Both the position numbers and the translations under genes were made by a program. Under the pieces are notes generated by a model that searched no databases, had not been told where the DNA came from, and was given only the letters and a program-made list of their open reading frames with translations. Below, one piece after another: positions 7,084 through 14,919 of a DNA stretch of 48,593 nt (within the stretch, counting starts at the first letter, position 1; each line of letters opens with the position of its first letter). Where the stretch lies: the NCBI GenBank assembly GCA_020845515.1, contig JADLFQ010000104.1:1-48593 (forward strand), read 5' to 3'. The stretch comes from Anaerolineaceae bacterium. Lineage in GTDB: Bacteria; Chloroflexota; Anaerolineae; Anaerolineales; Anaerolineaceae.

Positions 7084-7797
7084 ATGGCTGAAGAAAAAGA
7101 TGGGTGCGTTAAACCTTCTAAAGGACCGATTGTAGTAGCAGAGCGGCAATCTAACGGGGGGCAACCAACAGTACAAAAGGAGGAAGTAAAAATGCTTGCA
7201 CGTGTTGGTAAACCGGCACCAGATTTTGAACTGAGCGCCTATATAAATGGTGGTTTTAATAACATCAGGCTTTCTGATTATAAAGGCAAGTGGATTGTCA
7301 TTTGCTTTTATCCAGGTGATTTCACCTTTGTCTGACCGACCGAATTGTCGGCAGTTGCCGTCAAACATGAAGAATTAAAAGCCCTGGGTGTGGAGATTCT
7401 AGCAATCAGCACCGACAGCCGCTTTACGCATAAAATCTGGCAGGAAGAAGAGCTTTCGAAAATGGTTCCCGGTGGGGTTCCCTTCCCGATGCTTTCGGAT
7501 GGGGGTGGGCGAGTGGGAACGATCTACGGTGTGTATGATGAGGACGCCGGAGTTGATATCCGCGGCCGTTTCATCATTGACCCCGATTTTGTACTTCGCG
7601 CGATGGAAGTTTTGACTCCTGAAGTCGGACGGAATGTCTCCGAGCTGATCCGCCAGGTGAAAGCCTTCCAGCATGTTGTAAAAACTGGCGAAGTAACCCC
7701 CTCTGGCTGGGTCCCAGGCAAGCCTACGCTTAAACCCGGCCCCGCACTGGTTGGGAAAGTTTGGGAGCAGTGGAAACCGGAAACGGCTTTTGATTGA
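7084..7797 (+). CDS. prxU: Selenocysteine-containing peroxiredoxin (AhpC/PrxU type)
   Basis: An AhpC/TSA peroxiredoxin that reduces hydrogen peroxide and organic peroxides. The active-site motif reads [16 protein letters not shown]; the TGA (7333-7335) stands exactly where the peroxidatic cysteine belongs, and the frame is unbroken on both sides. A hairpin fitting the bacterial SECIS model starts ten bases later, so selenocysteine insertion is well supported. The domain ends in a normal AhpC-like tail, but the resolving cysteine site reads VTPSGW instead of a Cys-Pro motif. The only cysteines are in VICFYPGD and in a 36-residue N-terminal extension (DGCVKP). Two good ribosome sites exist: AAAGGAGA before ATG 7084 (237 aa, Sec84) and AAAGGAGG before ATG 7192 (201 aa, Sec48, the usual family start). 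Both forms may be made. No sel genes are in the window. Confidence 0.9.
7345..7364 (+). promoter_or_regulatory. Bacterial SECIS element
   Basis: TTG (7345-7347) pairs with CAA (7362-7364). A T-T mismatch follows, then CGGC (7349-7352) pairs with GCCG (7357-7360) around the apical loop AGTT. The loop G lies 19 bases after the TGA, within the 16-37 base window and with a G among the first two loop bases, as the bacterial SECIS model requires. An alternative stem, CCGAC (7336-7340) with GTCGG (7347-7351), competes with it. Confidence 0.7.
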
Positions 7798-7907
7798 TCT
7801 GGCCGGGAAATCCGTTTCCTTGACATTTTTTTTGAATTGTGCCATACTACCATCAGCCGAGAGGCGATAAGGATTGCCATTTTTATGGACAGGAGGTGAT
7901 GTCGACG

Positions 7908-7961
7908 ATGGATAGTAGTTATCAACATCAGGCTGCGGCACCCCTCCTGAACGTTTGGTAA
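7908..7961 (+). CDS. Possible 17-residue peptide ORF
   Basis: ATG at 7908 encodes MDSSYQHQAAAPLLNVW and stops at 7959-7961. A perfect AGGAGG (7891-7896) sits 11 bases upstream, much better than chance. An in-frame ATG at 7899 would add three residues but lies too close to the AGGAGG. The ORF begins before and ends inside a strong hairpin (7931-7974) and precedes a terminator, the layout of a leader or regulatory peptide, but there is no gene downstream on this strand. It could instead be a small transcript of its own. Not recognised. Confidence 0.35.
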   Translation: MDSSYQHQAAAPLLNVW

Positions 7962-7974
7962 GGGTACCGCAGCC
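7931..7974. promoter_or_regulatory. Long hairpin overlapping the small ORF
   Basis: GGCTGCGG (7931-7938) pairs with CCGCAGCC (7967-7974); after one mismatch, ACCC (7940-7943) pairs with GGGT (7962-7965). The loop holds the last codons and the stop of the small ORF. It is followed by AAAAA on the plus strand and may be a regulatory RNA fold. Confidence 0.5.
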
Positions 7975-7975
7975 C

Positions 7976-8014
7976 AAAAACTGAGAGCCACTGAGAGGTG
8001 GCTCTCGACTTTTT
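7976..8014. terminator. Bidirectional terminator between prxU and pfkA
   Basis: GAGAGCCAC (7983-7991) and GTGGCTCTC (7998-8006) form a perfect 9-bp stem with a 6-nt loop. The plus strand continues with a T run at 8010-8014; the minus strand continues with TTTTT from 7980-7976. It can therefore end both the peroxiredoxin-side transcript and pfkA. Confidence 0.85.
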
Positions 8015-8020
8015 AACTAC

Positions 8021-9106
8021 TCACTCATCACCAAAAGAAATGCCGATCGCCCTGGCGGTGCGAACTTCGTCTCCGTTCACATCTACCCGCCGAGGGACAG
8101 CCAGCGCCTCTTCCAGTGAGATATCCACGATGCGAGTGCCCTGTAAGGCAACCATGCGGCCAAAACCACCAGAATTTGCCAGATGCACAGCTGCTGATCC
8201 AAAACGAGTAGCTAATGAGCGATCGAAAGCGGTGGGGCTGCCACCGCGCTGCAAGTGCCCCAAGACGGTGACACGGGTTTCGAGGCCGGCATCTTCAGTT
8301 AAACGTTTTGCAACCAGACCACCTATGCCGCCTAGGCGTGGTATGTACACCGCATCCCCGGCAGTGGCATAGACCTGTTCCTGCCCGGCAGGGGATGCGC
8401 CTTCTGCCACAGAGAGGATGCTAAAGTAAGTGCCGCGCGCAATACGCCGTCTGATTTTCTTGATGATAGCTTCGATGCGGAAAGGAATTTCCGGGATCAA
8501 GATAACATCTGCTCCGCCAGCCAAGCCGGCATGCAGCGCGATAAAACCAGCATCCCGCCCCATTAATTCCAGTATCATGACGCGATGGTGTGCCTCGGCG
8601 GTCGTGTGCAGGCGATCTATGGCATCCATTGCCGCATTGAGAGCCGTGTCGTACCCGAAAGTGAAATCTGTGCCGCCAATATCGTTGTCAATGGTTTTGG
8701 GCACTCCAATAACGGGAACACCTAGTTTATAGAGATCGTGCGCAATTCGCAGGGTGCCATCTCCACCGACGACGATCAGGGCATCCAACCCAAGCGTCTG
8801 AATGTTCTCAATGATCTGCCGGGAGGTGTCTTCAATTGTTTCCACGCCATCCTTGATCACCTTCCGCGCGAAGGGGTTGCCACGGTTGGCGGTTCCCAAG
8901 ATCGTGCCGCCACGCGGTAAAATGCCGCGCACAGTGTCCAGGCTCAGTTGAAAGATGCCCCCGTGATCCAGAAATCCATCAAACCCATTGCGAATGCCAA
9001 GAATTTCACAACCGAACTCTTGAATAGCCGTTTTTACAGCAGCCCGGATGACAGCATTTAACCCGGGAGCGTCACCACCGCCGGTTAAAATTGCAAGATT
9101 TTTCAT
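8021..9106 (-). CDS. pfkA: 6-phosphofructokinase
   Basis: Phosphorylates fructose 6-phosphate in glycolysis. The 361-residue protein has the nucleotide loop LTGGGDAPGLN (7-17), GGDGT (114-118), PKTIDND (136-142) and the hexose-binding MGRDAG stretch. Gly in GGDGT is typical of ATP-dependent enzymes, whereas Lys in PKTIDND (Gly in E. coli PfkA) is shared with pyrophosphate-dependent enzymes; this Gly/Lys pair occurs in the group III branch, some members of which use ATP. The phosphoryl donor should therefore be tested rather than assumed. I start at ATG 9106, preceded by AAGAGGT, rather than the 13-codon longer frame. Single gene with its own terminator. Confidence 0.93.
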   Translation of the reverse strand: MKNLAILTGGGDAPGLNAVIRAAVKTAIQEFGCEILGIRNGFDGFLDHGGIFQLSLDTVRGILPRGGTILGTANRGNPFARKVIKDGVETIEDTSRQIIENIQTLGLDALIVVGGDGTLRIAHDLYKLGVPVIGVPKTIDNDIGGTDFTFGYDTALNAAMDAIDRLHTTAEAHHRVMILELMGRDAGFIALHAGLAGGADVILIPEIPFRIEAIIKKIRRRIARGTYFSILSVAEGASPAGQEQVYATAGDAVYIPRLGGIGGLVAKRLTEDAGLETRVTVLGHLQRGGSPTAFDRSLATRFGSAAVHLANSGGFGRMVALQGTRIVDISLEEALAVPRRVDVNGDEVRTARAIGISFGDE

Positions 9107-9258
9107 TGTACCTCTTCGATTTGCGCGCACGTTTAGGCTGAGCAACTCGCATTTAAGATAAGACGATTATACAACAGCATGCCCAAATCGTTGTTTTTGA
9201 AAAGAGGTGCGATTCAGTGCTTTGGGTTGGCTGAAGAAAATTCCTGATCCGGCAAGGG

Positions 9259-9288
9259 TTGCTATTTCTGATATAATAAGACTATATT
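9259..9288 (+). promoter_or_regulatory. Possible moaA promoter
   Basis: TTGCTA (9259-9264) and TATATT (9283-9288) are 18 bases apart; the mRNA would start about 25 bases before the GTG start of moaA. A better -10 match, TATAAT at 9272-9277, has no matching -35. Confidence 0.35.
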
Positions 9289-9320
9289 AGTCATATTATG
9301 GGTATCGAATCGAGGAAGAA

Positions 9321-10301
9321 GTGACAACAGATCGTTTTGGACGAAATATCCATTATTTGCGTATCAGCCTGACTGACCATTGCAATTTGCGCTGTCTCTA
9401 CTGTATGCCGGAAGATATGACTTTCCGCCCGAAGGCTGAACTGATGCAAGATGATGAGCTGTTCTATCTCGTGCGGCTTTTTGCCGAATTGGGCTTTGAC
9501 AAAATTCGATTGACAGGTGGGGAGCCCACTGTGAGGGCGAATGTTGTGAATATTGTTCGCACAATTGCTGAGACCCCGGGAATTAAGAAATTGACAATGA
9601 CCACTAATGGCGTTTTATTGAGCAAACTGGCGGCGCCCTTAAAAGAGGCAGGATTGCAGCGGGTCAATATCAGCCTGGATACTCTGGATGCAGCCCGGTT
9701 TAAGAAACTCACCCGCTGGGGATCGTTTGAGCAGGTATGGGCTGGGATTGAAGCAGCGGAACAGGCGGGTTTGACCCCTGTCAAGATCAATGCAGTGGTG
9801 GTGCGCGGCTATAACGAGGGTGATGTGGCCGACTTGGCTCGCCTGACAGTGGAGCACGATTGGCAGGTACGGTTTATCGAGATGATGCCTTTTGGCGGCA
9901 CAACCGATTTGCAAAAAACCAATGTAGTGACAACTGCTGAAATTATTACACGGATTGAGAATGTAACCGGCGTGTTAGAACAGCCTAACGGCGCGGTGAT
10001 GGACGGCGAAGCGAGGATTTACAAGATACCGGGAGCAAGGGGAGAAATTGGTTTTATCTCCTCTGTCACCTTGCCTTTTTGTGCGGGGTGCACGCGTGCC
10101 CGCTTGACGGCTGATGGCAAATTGCGCCTGTGCCTGTTGCGGGAAAAAGAGGTTGATATCCTCACACCGCTGCGGGCCGGCGCCAGCCGGGAGGAGCTGC
10201 GCGAAATGATTGTGGATGGCATTTGGAACAAGCCGTGGGGGCATGGTTTGGCGAAGGGTGAAATTGCCACCAATCGGGTGATGAGCGAAATTGGAGGATA
10301 A
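9321..10301 (+). CDS. moaA: GTP 3',8-cyclase MoaA (molybdopterin synthesis)
   Basis: First step of molybdenum-cofactor synthesis, a radical-SAM rearrangement of GTP. The N-terminal cluster motif is CNLRCLYC (Cys21, 25, 28), TGGEPT lies at 65-70, and the C-terminal second cluster is formed by Cys254, Cys257 and Cys271 (FCAGCTRARL, RLCLL). The protein ends in Gly-Gly, required in MoaA for catalysis. Length 326 is normal. The start is GTG with GAGGAAG just upstream. No other moa genes are adjacent, so they must lie elsewhere. It converges on cutA. Confidence 0.96.
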   Translation: MTTDRFGRNIHYLRISLTDHCNLRCLYCMPEDMTFRPKAELMQDDELFYLVRLFAELGFDKIRLTGGEPTVRANVVNIVRTIAETPGIKKLTMTTNGVLLSKLAAPLKEAGLQRVNISLDTLDAARFKKLTRWGSFEQVWAGIEAAEQAGLTPVKINAVVVRGYNEGDVADLARLTVEHDWQVRFIEMMPFGGTTDLQKTNVVTTAEIITRIENVTGVLEQPNGAVMDGEARIYKIPGARGEIGFISSVTLPFCAGCTRARLTADGKLRLCLLREKEVDILTPLRAGASREELREMIVDGIWNKPWGHGLAKGEIATNRVMSEIGG

Positions 10302-10316
10302 ACGCACAATACGCGG

Positions 10317-10658
10317 CTAAACGGAACCAGTTTTTGGTTCCGGGGTAGTTTCTTCCAGCACCCATCGCAAATACTCGGGCAGCCCGTCTTTTACCGGCAG
10401 GGCGATAATTTCTGGAAGCTCGTAAGGGTGGTGTTTTTTCACAAAGCTGCATAGTTTCTTAAAACTTCTTACTCTGGCTTTGCAGACCATCAAAGCTTCC
10501 TGTTCATTCTGGATTTCACCTTCCCAACGGTACATTGACCGGATGGTTGGCAAAATATTGGCACAAGCGATCAGCCTCTCTTCCAGCAGGTGTTTGGCTA
10601 TCTGAGTGCAGACCTCCTGCGAGGGGGCTGTAATCCAAATAACAAGAACTTCATCCAT
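10317..10658 (-). CDS. cutA: Divalent-cation tolerance protein CutA
   Basis: A 113-residue CutA1 protein, a trimeric ferredoxin-like fold linked to copper and divalent-metal tolerance. Family landmarks are ERLIACANILPTIRSMYRWEG and the C-terminal HPYELPEIIALPV followed by YLRWV. Strong ribosome site GGAGGA eight bases upstream of the ATG. The gene is alone and converges on moaA with a gap of only 15 bases; a GGAACC/GGTTCC hairpin at 10323-10341 lies in its last codons and may also end moaA transcripts, though no T run follows. Confidence 0.93.
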   Translation of the reverse strand: MDEVLVIWITAPSQEVCTQIAKHLLEERLIACANILPTIRSMYRWEGEIQNEQEALMVCKARVRSFKKLCSFVKKHHPYELPEIIALPVKDGLPEYLRWVLEETTPEPKTGSV

Positions 10659-10813
10659 ACCATTCCTCCAATCTTGCAGGCATTAATCCCTCCCTGATTA
10701 TTCAGCTCAGTATATTAGATTTCAGCTTTTACACTTCTTAACATTATATCTGACCCGCAAATCGCCGGAAAATGAGGTTGTATTCTGTGTATGATCTTTA
10801 GACGCACTTCATT

Positions 10814-10841
10814 TTGCGCCACTTGTTATTGGTGCTAAAAT
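10814..10841 (+). promoter_or_regulatory. Possible promoter of the M20 dipeptidase gene
   Basis: TTGCGC (10814-10819) and TAAAAT (10836-10841), 16 bases apart, lie in the 250-base gap between cutA and the peptidase gene. I see nothing else in that gap. Confidence 0.35.
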
Positions 10842-10908
10842 CGGATGAGAATGTTTGTCCCAGGTCGTAGAACACTGGGGAACTTGTTTGATAGGATGGA
10901 GGTAAGAG

Positions 10909-12309
10909 ATGGCTTCTGGTACGGATACTGTTGATGCCCTGGCTTATGCCCGAAAAAACCAAACTATTTTCCTCGAGCGCCTGTTTGAATTACTGCGTAT
11001 TCCCAGTATCAGCACACTGGCTGAGAATGTGGCTGATATTGATCGTGCGGCGGATTGGTTGGTGAGCTATTTGACAGAAACAGGGCTTTCGAATGCTCAA
11101 AAATACCAAACAGCGGGCCACCCCCTGGTGTATGCGGAATGGCTGGAAGCCGGCTCTTCCGCTCCCGTCTTGCTGATTTATGGACATTACGATGTCCAAC
11201 CGGTGGACCCTCTTGACCTCTGGCACACGCCTCCTTTCGAACCGGTTGTGAAGGGTGACCATCTCTACTGTCGGGGTGCTTCGGATGACAAGGGGCAAAT
11301 GATGGCGCTGCTGTTTGCGCTTGAGTCTTACCTCAAGGCATCGGGCCGCTTGCCGTTGAATGTAAAAGTATTGCTGGAAGGCGAGGAAGAAATTCTAAGC
11401 CCGAACATGGATGCCTTCCTTGCCGCCCACCGCGAACAGTTGGCTTGCGATGCAATTGTAATTTGCGATGACTCTATATTTGACGCAAATACTCCCGTGA
11501 TTACATACGGGTTACGCGGCAATTGTTATATGGAAATAGAAGTCTCTGGCCCCAGCCAGGATCTGCACTCCGGCTCCTTTGGCGGCGCTGTAGATAACCC
11601 CCTCAATGTGTTGGTGCGGATGCTGGCGGCATTACAGGATAGCAATACTCACAGGGTGCTTATCCCGGGATTTTATGAGCACGTTCGAGAGATTGATGAA
11701 GCTGAACGTGCTTTGCTGACAGCCTACCCTGGCGGCGAGGAACAAACACAACTTTTGACCGGGGTGCCTGCCCTGGCTGGCGAAAGCGGGTACAGTGCGA
11801 TTGAACGTACCAGTGTACGCCCGACGTTGGATATCCACGGCATACCGGGTGGATTTACTGCAAAGGGCAAGAAGACAGTCATTCCGGCACATGTTGGCGC
11901 AAAAATCAGCATGCGCTTGGTGCCCGACCAGGACCCGGATGAGATACAGTCTTTGTTCGAAAAATACCTGCGTTCAATAGCGCCGCCGACGGTTCATTTG
12001 GAATTTAGATGCCTTGGAAAAGCCTTGCCTGCGGTGGTTGATTATCGCCACCCGGCGGTACAGGCGGCTGCCGAAGCCTACCAACGCGGTTTTGGAGCTT
12101 TTCCGGTCTACACGCGTACCGGAGGGTCTATTGCTGTTGTGGCGGAGATGATCCATTGGCTGGGCGCGCCGGTGGTTATGGCGGGGCTGGGCTTACCGGA
12201 TGACCAGATACATGCCCCTAACGAACGTTTCTATCTGCCCAATTTTTACCGGGGGATTGAAACGATGATCCATTACTATGATATATTGGCAGCTGGCCGC
12301 ATGCCATAA
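10909..12309 (+). CDS. M20 family dipeptidase (carnosinase-like)
   Basis: A two-zinc metallopeptidase of the M20 family, probably cleaving dipeptides in the cytoplasm. GHYDVQP (92-98) supplies the first zinc histidine, GASDDKGQ (123-130) the bridging aspartate, and LLEGEEE (155-161) the catalytic and ligand glutamates. DLHSGSFGG marks the lid/dimerisation domain, and DQIHAPNER near the C-terminus supplies the last histidine. At 466 residues it matches the CNDP/PepV-type dipeptidases, longer than ArgE or DapE. The start has GGAGG nine bases upstream. It is followed after 75 bases by the threonine synthase gene on the same strand. Substrate cannot be told from sequence. Confidence 0.9.
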   Translation: MASGTDTVDALAYARKNQTIFLERLFELLRIPSISTLAENVADIDRAADWLVSYLTETGLSNAQKYQTAGHPLVYAEWLEAGSSAPVLLIYGHYDVQPVDPLDLWHTPPFEPVVKGDHLYCRGASDDKGQMMALLFALESYLKASGRLPLNVKVLLEGEEEILSPNMDAFLAAHREQLACDAIVICDDSIFDANTPVITYGLRGNCYMEIEVSGPSQDLHSGSFGGAVDNPLNVLVRMLAALQDSNTHRVLIPGFYEHVREIDEAERALLTAYPGGEEQTQLLTGVPALAGESGYSAIERTSVRPTLDIHGIPGGFTAKGKKTVIPAHVGAKISMRLVPDQDPDEIQSLFEKYLRSIAPPTVHLEFRCLGKALPAVVDYRHPAVQAAAEAYQRGFGAFPVYTRTGGSIAVVAEMIHWLGAPVVMAGLGLPDDQIHAPNERFYLPNFYRGIETMIHYYDILAAGRMP

Positions 12310-12384
12310 TTTTCGACATACGTTTGCATAAGAATGCTTACGGAATGAGAAGTAAATTGAAACGGGAGGCGTGAGGCAAGCTCT

Positions 12385-13524
12385 ATGGATGCCCTGGTGT
12401 GCACACAGTGCACAAAGACTTATTCACTTAATGATCCGATATGGAAATGTTCTTCCTGTGGAGGGGTGCTCGATCTTGAATTTAGGCCCACCTTTGACCG
12501 GAATAAAATCAGCTCCCGCCCACTTACGCTATGGCGCTACCGGGAAGCGCTTCCGCTTTTCTCGGACGAGAATATTCTCTCGCTGGGAGAGGGGTGTACA
12601 CTGCTGTCGCCGGTTGATTTTGCAGGCACGCGGGTGTGGGTGAAGCAGGATCAGCTCTGCCCGAGTGGGTCCTATAAAGACCGGGGAGCGGCGATTCTGA
12701 TCAGCAAAGTAAAAGAGCTGGGAATTAAAAAAGTGGTCGAAGACTCTTCCGGCAATGCCGGGTGTGCCATTGCAGCTTATTGCACGCGCGGCGGCATCCG
12801 GTGCGAAATCTTTGTCCCTGCTTCCACTTCTCCCGGCAAACTGGCGCAGATTCAACACTATGGGGCGCACCTGCACTTGATTCCGGGGTCGCGGGAAGAT
12901 ACGGCTGCCGCAGTTCTTAAGGCAGCAGAGACAGACTACTACGCCAGCCACGCATGGAATCCGTTTTTCTTCCACGGTACGAAAACCTTTGCATACGAGA
13001 CATGGGAACAGTTGGGCTGGCAGGCGCCGGATACGCTGATTCTGCCCGCAGGGCACGGAACGTTGTTGCTTGGTGCAGCCCTGGGTTTTCAAGAACTGGC
13101 GGCGGCGGGGCTTGCAGAGAAAATCCCCAAGATTATCGCAGTACAGGCGGCCAACTGCGCTCCACTGGCTGCGGCATTTGAACAGGAGCTGGCCTGCGTC
13201 CCGGCTATTGAAAAAGAGGATACACTCGCAGAAGGGATCGCGATTGCCGAGCCGCTGCGGGGAATGCAGATCCTCCGAGCGGTGAAAGATAGTGGCGGCA
13301 AGTTTATAACAGTGCACGAAGAAGAGATCGCAAGTGCGCTGCGGGGAGTGTGCCGCCAGGGGTTTTACATTGAACCGACCGCAGCGGCTGTCGTAGCGGG
13401 AATATGGAAGTATGTTCAGACAGCGCCTTCGGAGGTAATCGTTTCAATTTTTACCGGGCACGGCCTCAAATCTACAGAAAAGATGCTCAAATTGCTTTCC
13501 AGCCAGCCGGAGACGGCTGCATAA
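12385..13524 (+). CDS. thrC: Threonine synthase (with N-terminal zinc ribbon)
   Basis: A fold-type II PLP enzyme converting O-phosphohomoserine to threonine. The N-terminal CTQC (6-9) and CSSC (22-25) make a small zinc ribbon found in many class-2 threonine synthases. PLP binds at Lys98 in GSYKDRGA, and SSGNAG (121-126) is the phosphate loop. PAGHGT and the C-terminal region up to FTGHGLK complete the fold. At 379 residues it is the short form. Some homologues are cysteate synthase or threonine dehydratase-like; the ribbon and the loop favour threonine synthase. No thrA or thrB is adjacent. Confidence 0.85.
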   Translation: MDALVCTQCTKTYSLNDPIWKCSSCGGVLDLEFRPTFDRNKISSRPLTLWRYREALPLFSDENILSLGEGCTLLSPVDFAGTRVWVKQDQLCPSGSYKDRGAAILISKVKELGIKKVVEDSSGNAGCAIAAYCTRGGIRCEIFVPASTSPGKLAQIQHYGAHLHLIPGSREDTAAAVLKAAETDYYASHAWNPFFFHGTKTFAYETWEQLGWQAPDTLILPAGHGTLLLGAALGFQELAAAGLAEKIPKIIAVQAANCAPLAAAFEQELACVPAIEKEDTLAEGIAIAEPLRGMQILRAVKDSGGKFITVHEEEIASALRGVCRQGFYIEPTAAAVVAGIWKYVQTAPSEVIVSIFTGHGLKSTEKMLKLLSSQPETAA

Positions 13525-13530
13525 AATTAA

Positions 13531-13616
13531 AAAAAGCTATCCGGCAGTACCGGCAGAAAGCCGCCCGTGGATTGAAGGCAGCCCCCGCAACTTTTTTCTT
13601 GGGCGGATAGCCTTTT
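13531..13616. terminator. Bidirectional terminator between thrC and proA
   Basis: GCTATCCG (13536-13543) pairs with CGGATAGC (13604-13611), flanked by AAAAA on the left and a T run on the right, so it ends transcripts from both convergent genes. The 60-nt loop is unusual. GGGCGG (13601-13606) can instead pair with CCGCCC (13561-13566), excluding part of the outer stem. Confidence 0.65.
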
Positions 13617-13643
13617 TCCTGTTTGATAAACTGCCGGGGTGGC

Positions 13644-14900
13644 TCATGGTCTGACGCTATAGCTTCCCTGCGCCACCCATTTATAAGTTGTCAATTCCTC
13701 CAATGCCATAGGGCCGCGCGCATGCAGGCGCTGTGTGGAAACAGCCACCTCCGCGCCCAACCCGAACTGGCCGCCATCCGTATAGCGGGTGCTGGCGTTG
13801 ACATAGACTGCCGCCGAATCGACTTGGGCGATAAACGCTTTGGCATGTTCGGTGTTCTCAGTCAGGATGCCGTCGGAATGACCTGTGCTGTGGGCTGCAA
13901 TATGGGCAAGTGCTTCTTCCAGGCCGCCCACGACTTTAATTCCCAATACAAGGGATAACCATTCAATGTCAAAATCTTCGGGGCCGGCTGGTTGAACGAG
14001 CGGTGTTGAGAATTTTTGCAAATAAGCCTGGGCGTTTTCGTGCGCCCGGAAAGTGACGCCATCTTTCTCTAATAACTCAACCAGAGGGGGCAGGAAGCTG
14101 GCTGCAATACTGCGGTGCACCAGCACGGTATCCAGTGCGTTGCAGACGGTTGGGCGCTGCACTTTGGCATTTTGAATAACTTTGAGCGAGTCGCCTTGAC
14201 TTGCACTTTCGTCCACGTATAAGTGACAGATGCCGATGCCTCCGATGATCACGGGGATGGTGCTGTTTTCGCGGCAGAACTCGTGCAGCTTGTTGCTGCC
14301 GCGCGGGATAAGCATCCCAATCGTATCGTGCATTTTTAACAGTTCGTTCATCAGGGCGCGGTCGGGATTATCAATGAACTGTACGGCTTCGACAGGCAGG
14401 CCCGATTGCCGCATGGCGGCATGAATAGTGGCGACAAGAGCCTGGTTGGTGGCAATAGTTTCGCTTCCGCCCCGTAAAATAATTGCGTTGCCGGTCTTGA
14501 GCGCCAGAGCGGCAACCTCAATAGTGACGTTTGGGCGCGATTCGTAGATTACAGCCAGTACGCCGATCGGAACGCGCTGTTTGTAGAGATGCAACCCGTT
14601 TGGAAGATCTTTCTCGTCAAATATTTTTCCGACCGGATCGGGAAGATCAGCGATATCTCGTAGTGAGGCGGCAATTCCTTGCAGCCGCGACTCGTTGAGC
14701 ATCAGACGGTCAATCAAGGCGGGTGAAAGCCCGGCTTTTTCTGCACGCTGCACGTCTCCCTGATTGGCGCTGAGAATCTCCTGGCGTTCTTGCCAGATTA
14801 GATCGGCCAACACCAGCAGACAGGCATTCTTCTGGCTGCTGGCAGCCAGCGCGAGCTGATGAGAAGCCTTTTTTGCTTGATTACACATCGTTTTGATCAT
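13644..14900 (-). CDS. proA: Glutamate-5-semialdehyde dehydrogenase ProA
   Basis: Second step of proline synthesis, reducing gamma-glutamyl phosphate with NADPH. The sequence has the family stretches VIYESRPNVT, ILRGGSE and LIPRGSNKL, the catalytic cysteine in RPTVCNALDTVLVH, and the C-terminal GPMALEELTTYKW. Length 418 is normal. I choose ATG 14900, with AAGGAG seven bases upstream, over a TTG five codons earlier. It lies 19 bases downstream of proB and forms a proBA operon. Confidence 0.96.
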   Translation of the reverse strand: MIKTMCNQAKKASHQLALAASSQKNACLLVLADLIWQERQEILSANQGDVQRAEKAGLSPALIDRLMLNESRLQGIAASLRDIADLPDPVGKIFDEKDLPNGLHLYKQRVPIGVLAVIYESRPNVTIEVAALALKTGNAIILRGGSETIATNQALVATIHAAMRQSGLPVEAVQFIDNPDRALMNELLKMHDTIGMLIPRGSNKLHEFCRENSTIPVIIGGIGICHLYVDESASQGDSLKVIQNAKVQRPTVCNALDTVLVHRSIAASFLPPLVELLEKDGVTFRAHENAQAYLQKFSTPLVQPAGPEDFDIEWLSLVLGIKVVGGLEEALAHIAAHSTGHSDGILTENTEHAKAFIAQVDSAAVYVNASTRYTDGGQFGLGAEVAVSTQRLHARGPMALEELTTYKWVAQGSYSVRP

Positions 14901-14919
14901 GGTATTCTCCTTCAAACCA

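Noticed and set aside
9464-9790. Minus-strand ORF within moaA
   Set aside because: Shadow of the moaA coding sequence without start signals or motifs.
13536-13611. Riboswitch in the thrC-proA gap
   Set aside because: No known riboswitch core is recognisable and both neighbouring genes end here, so a terminator explains it.
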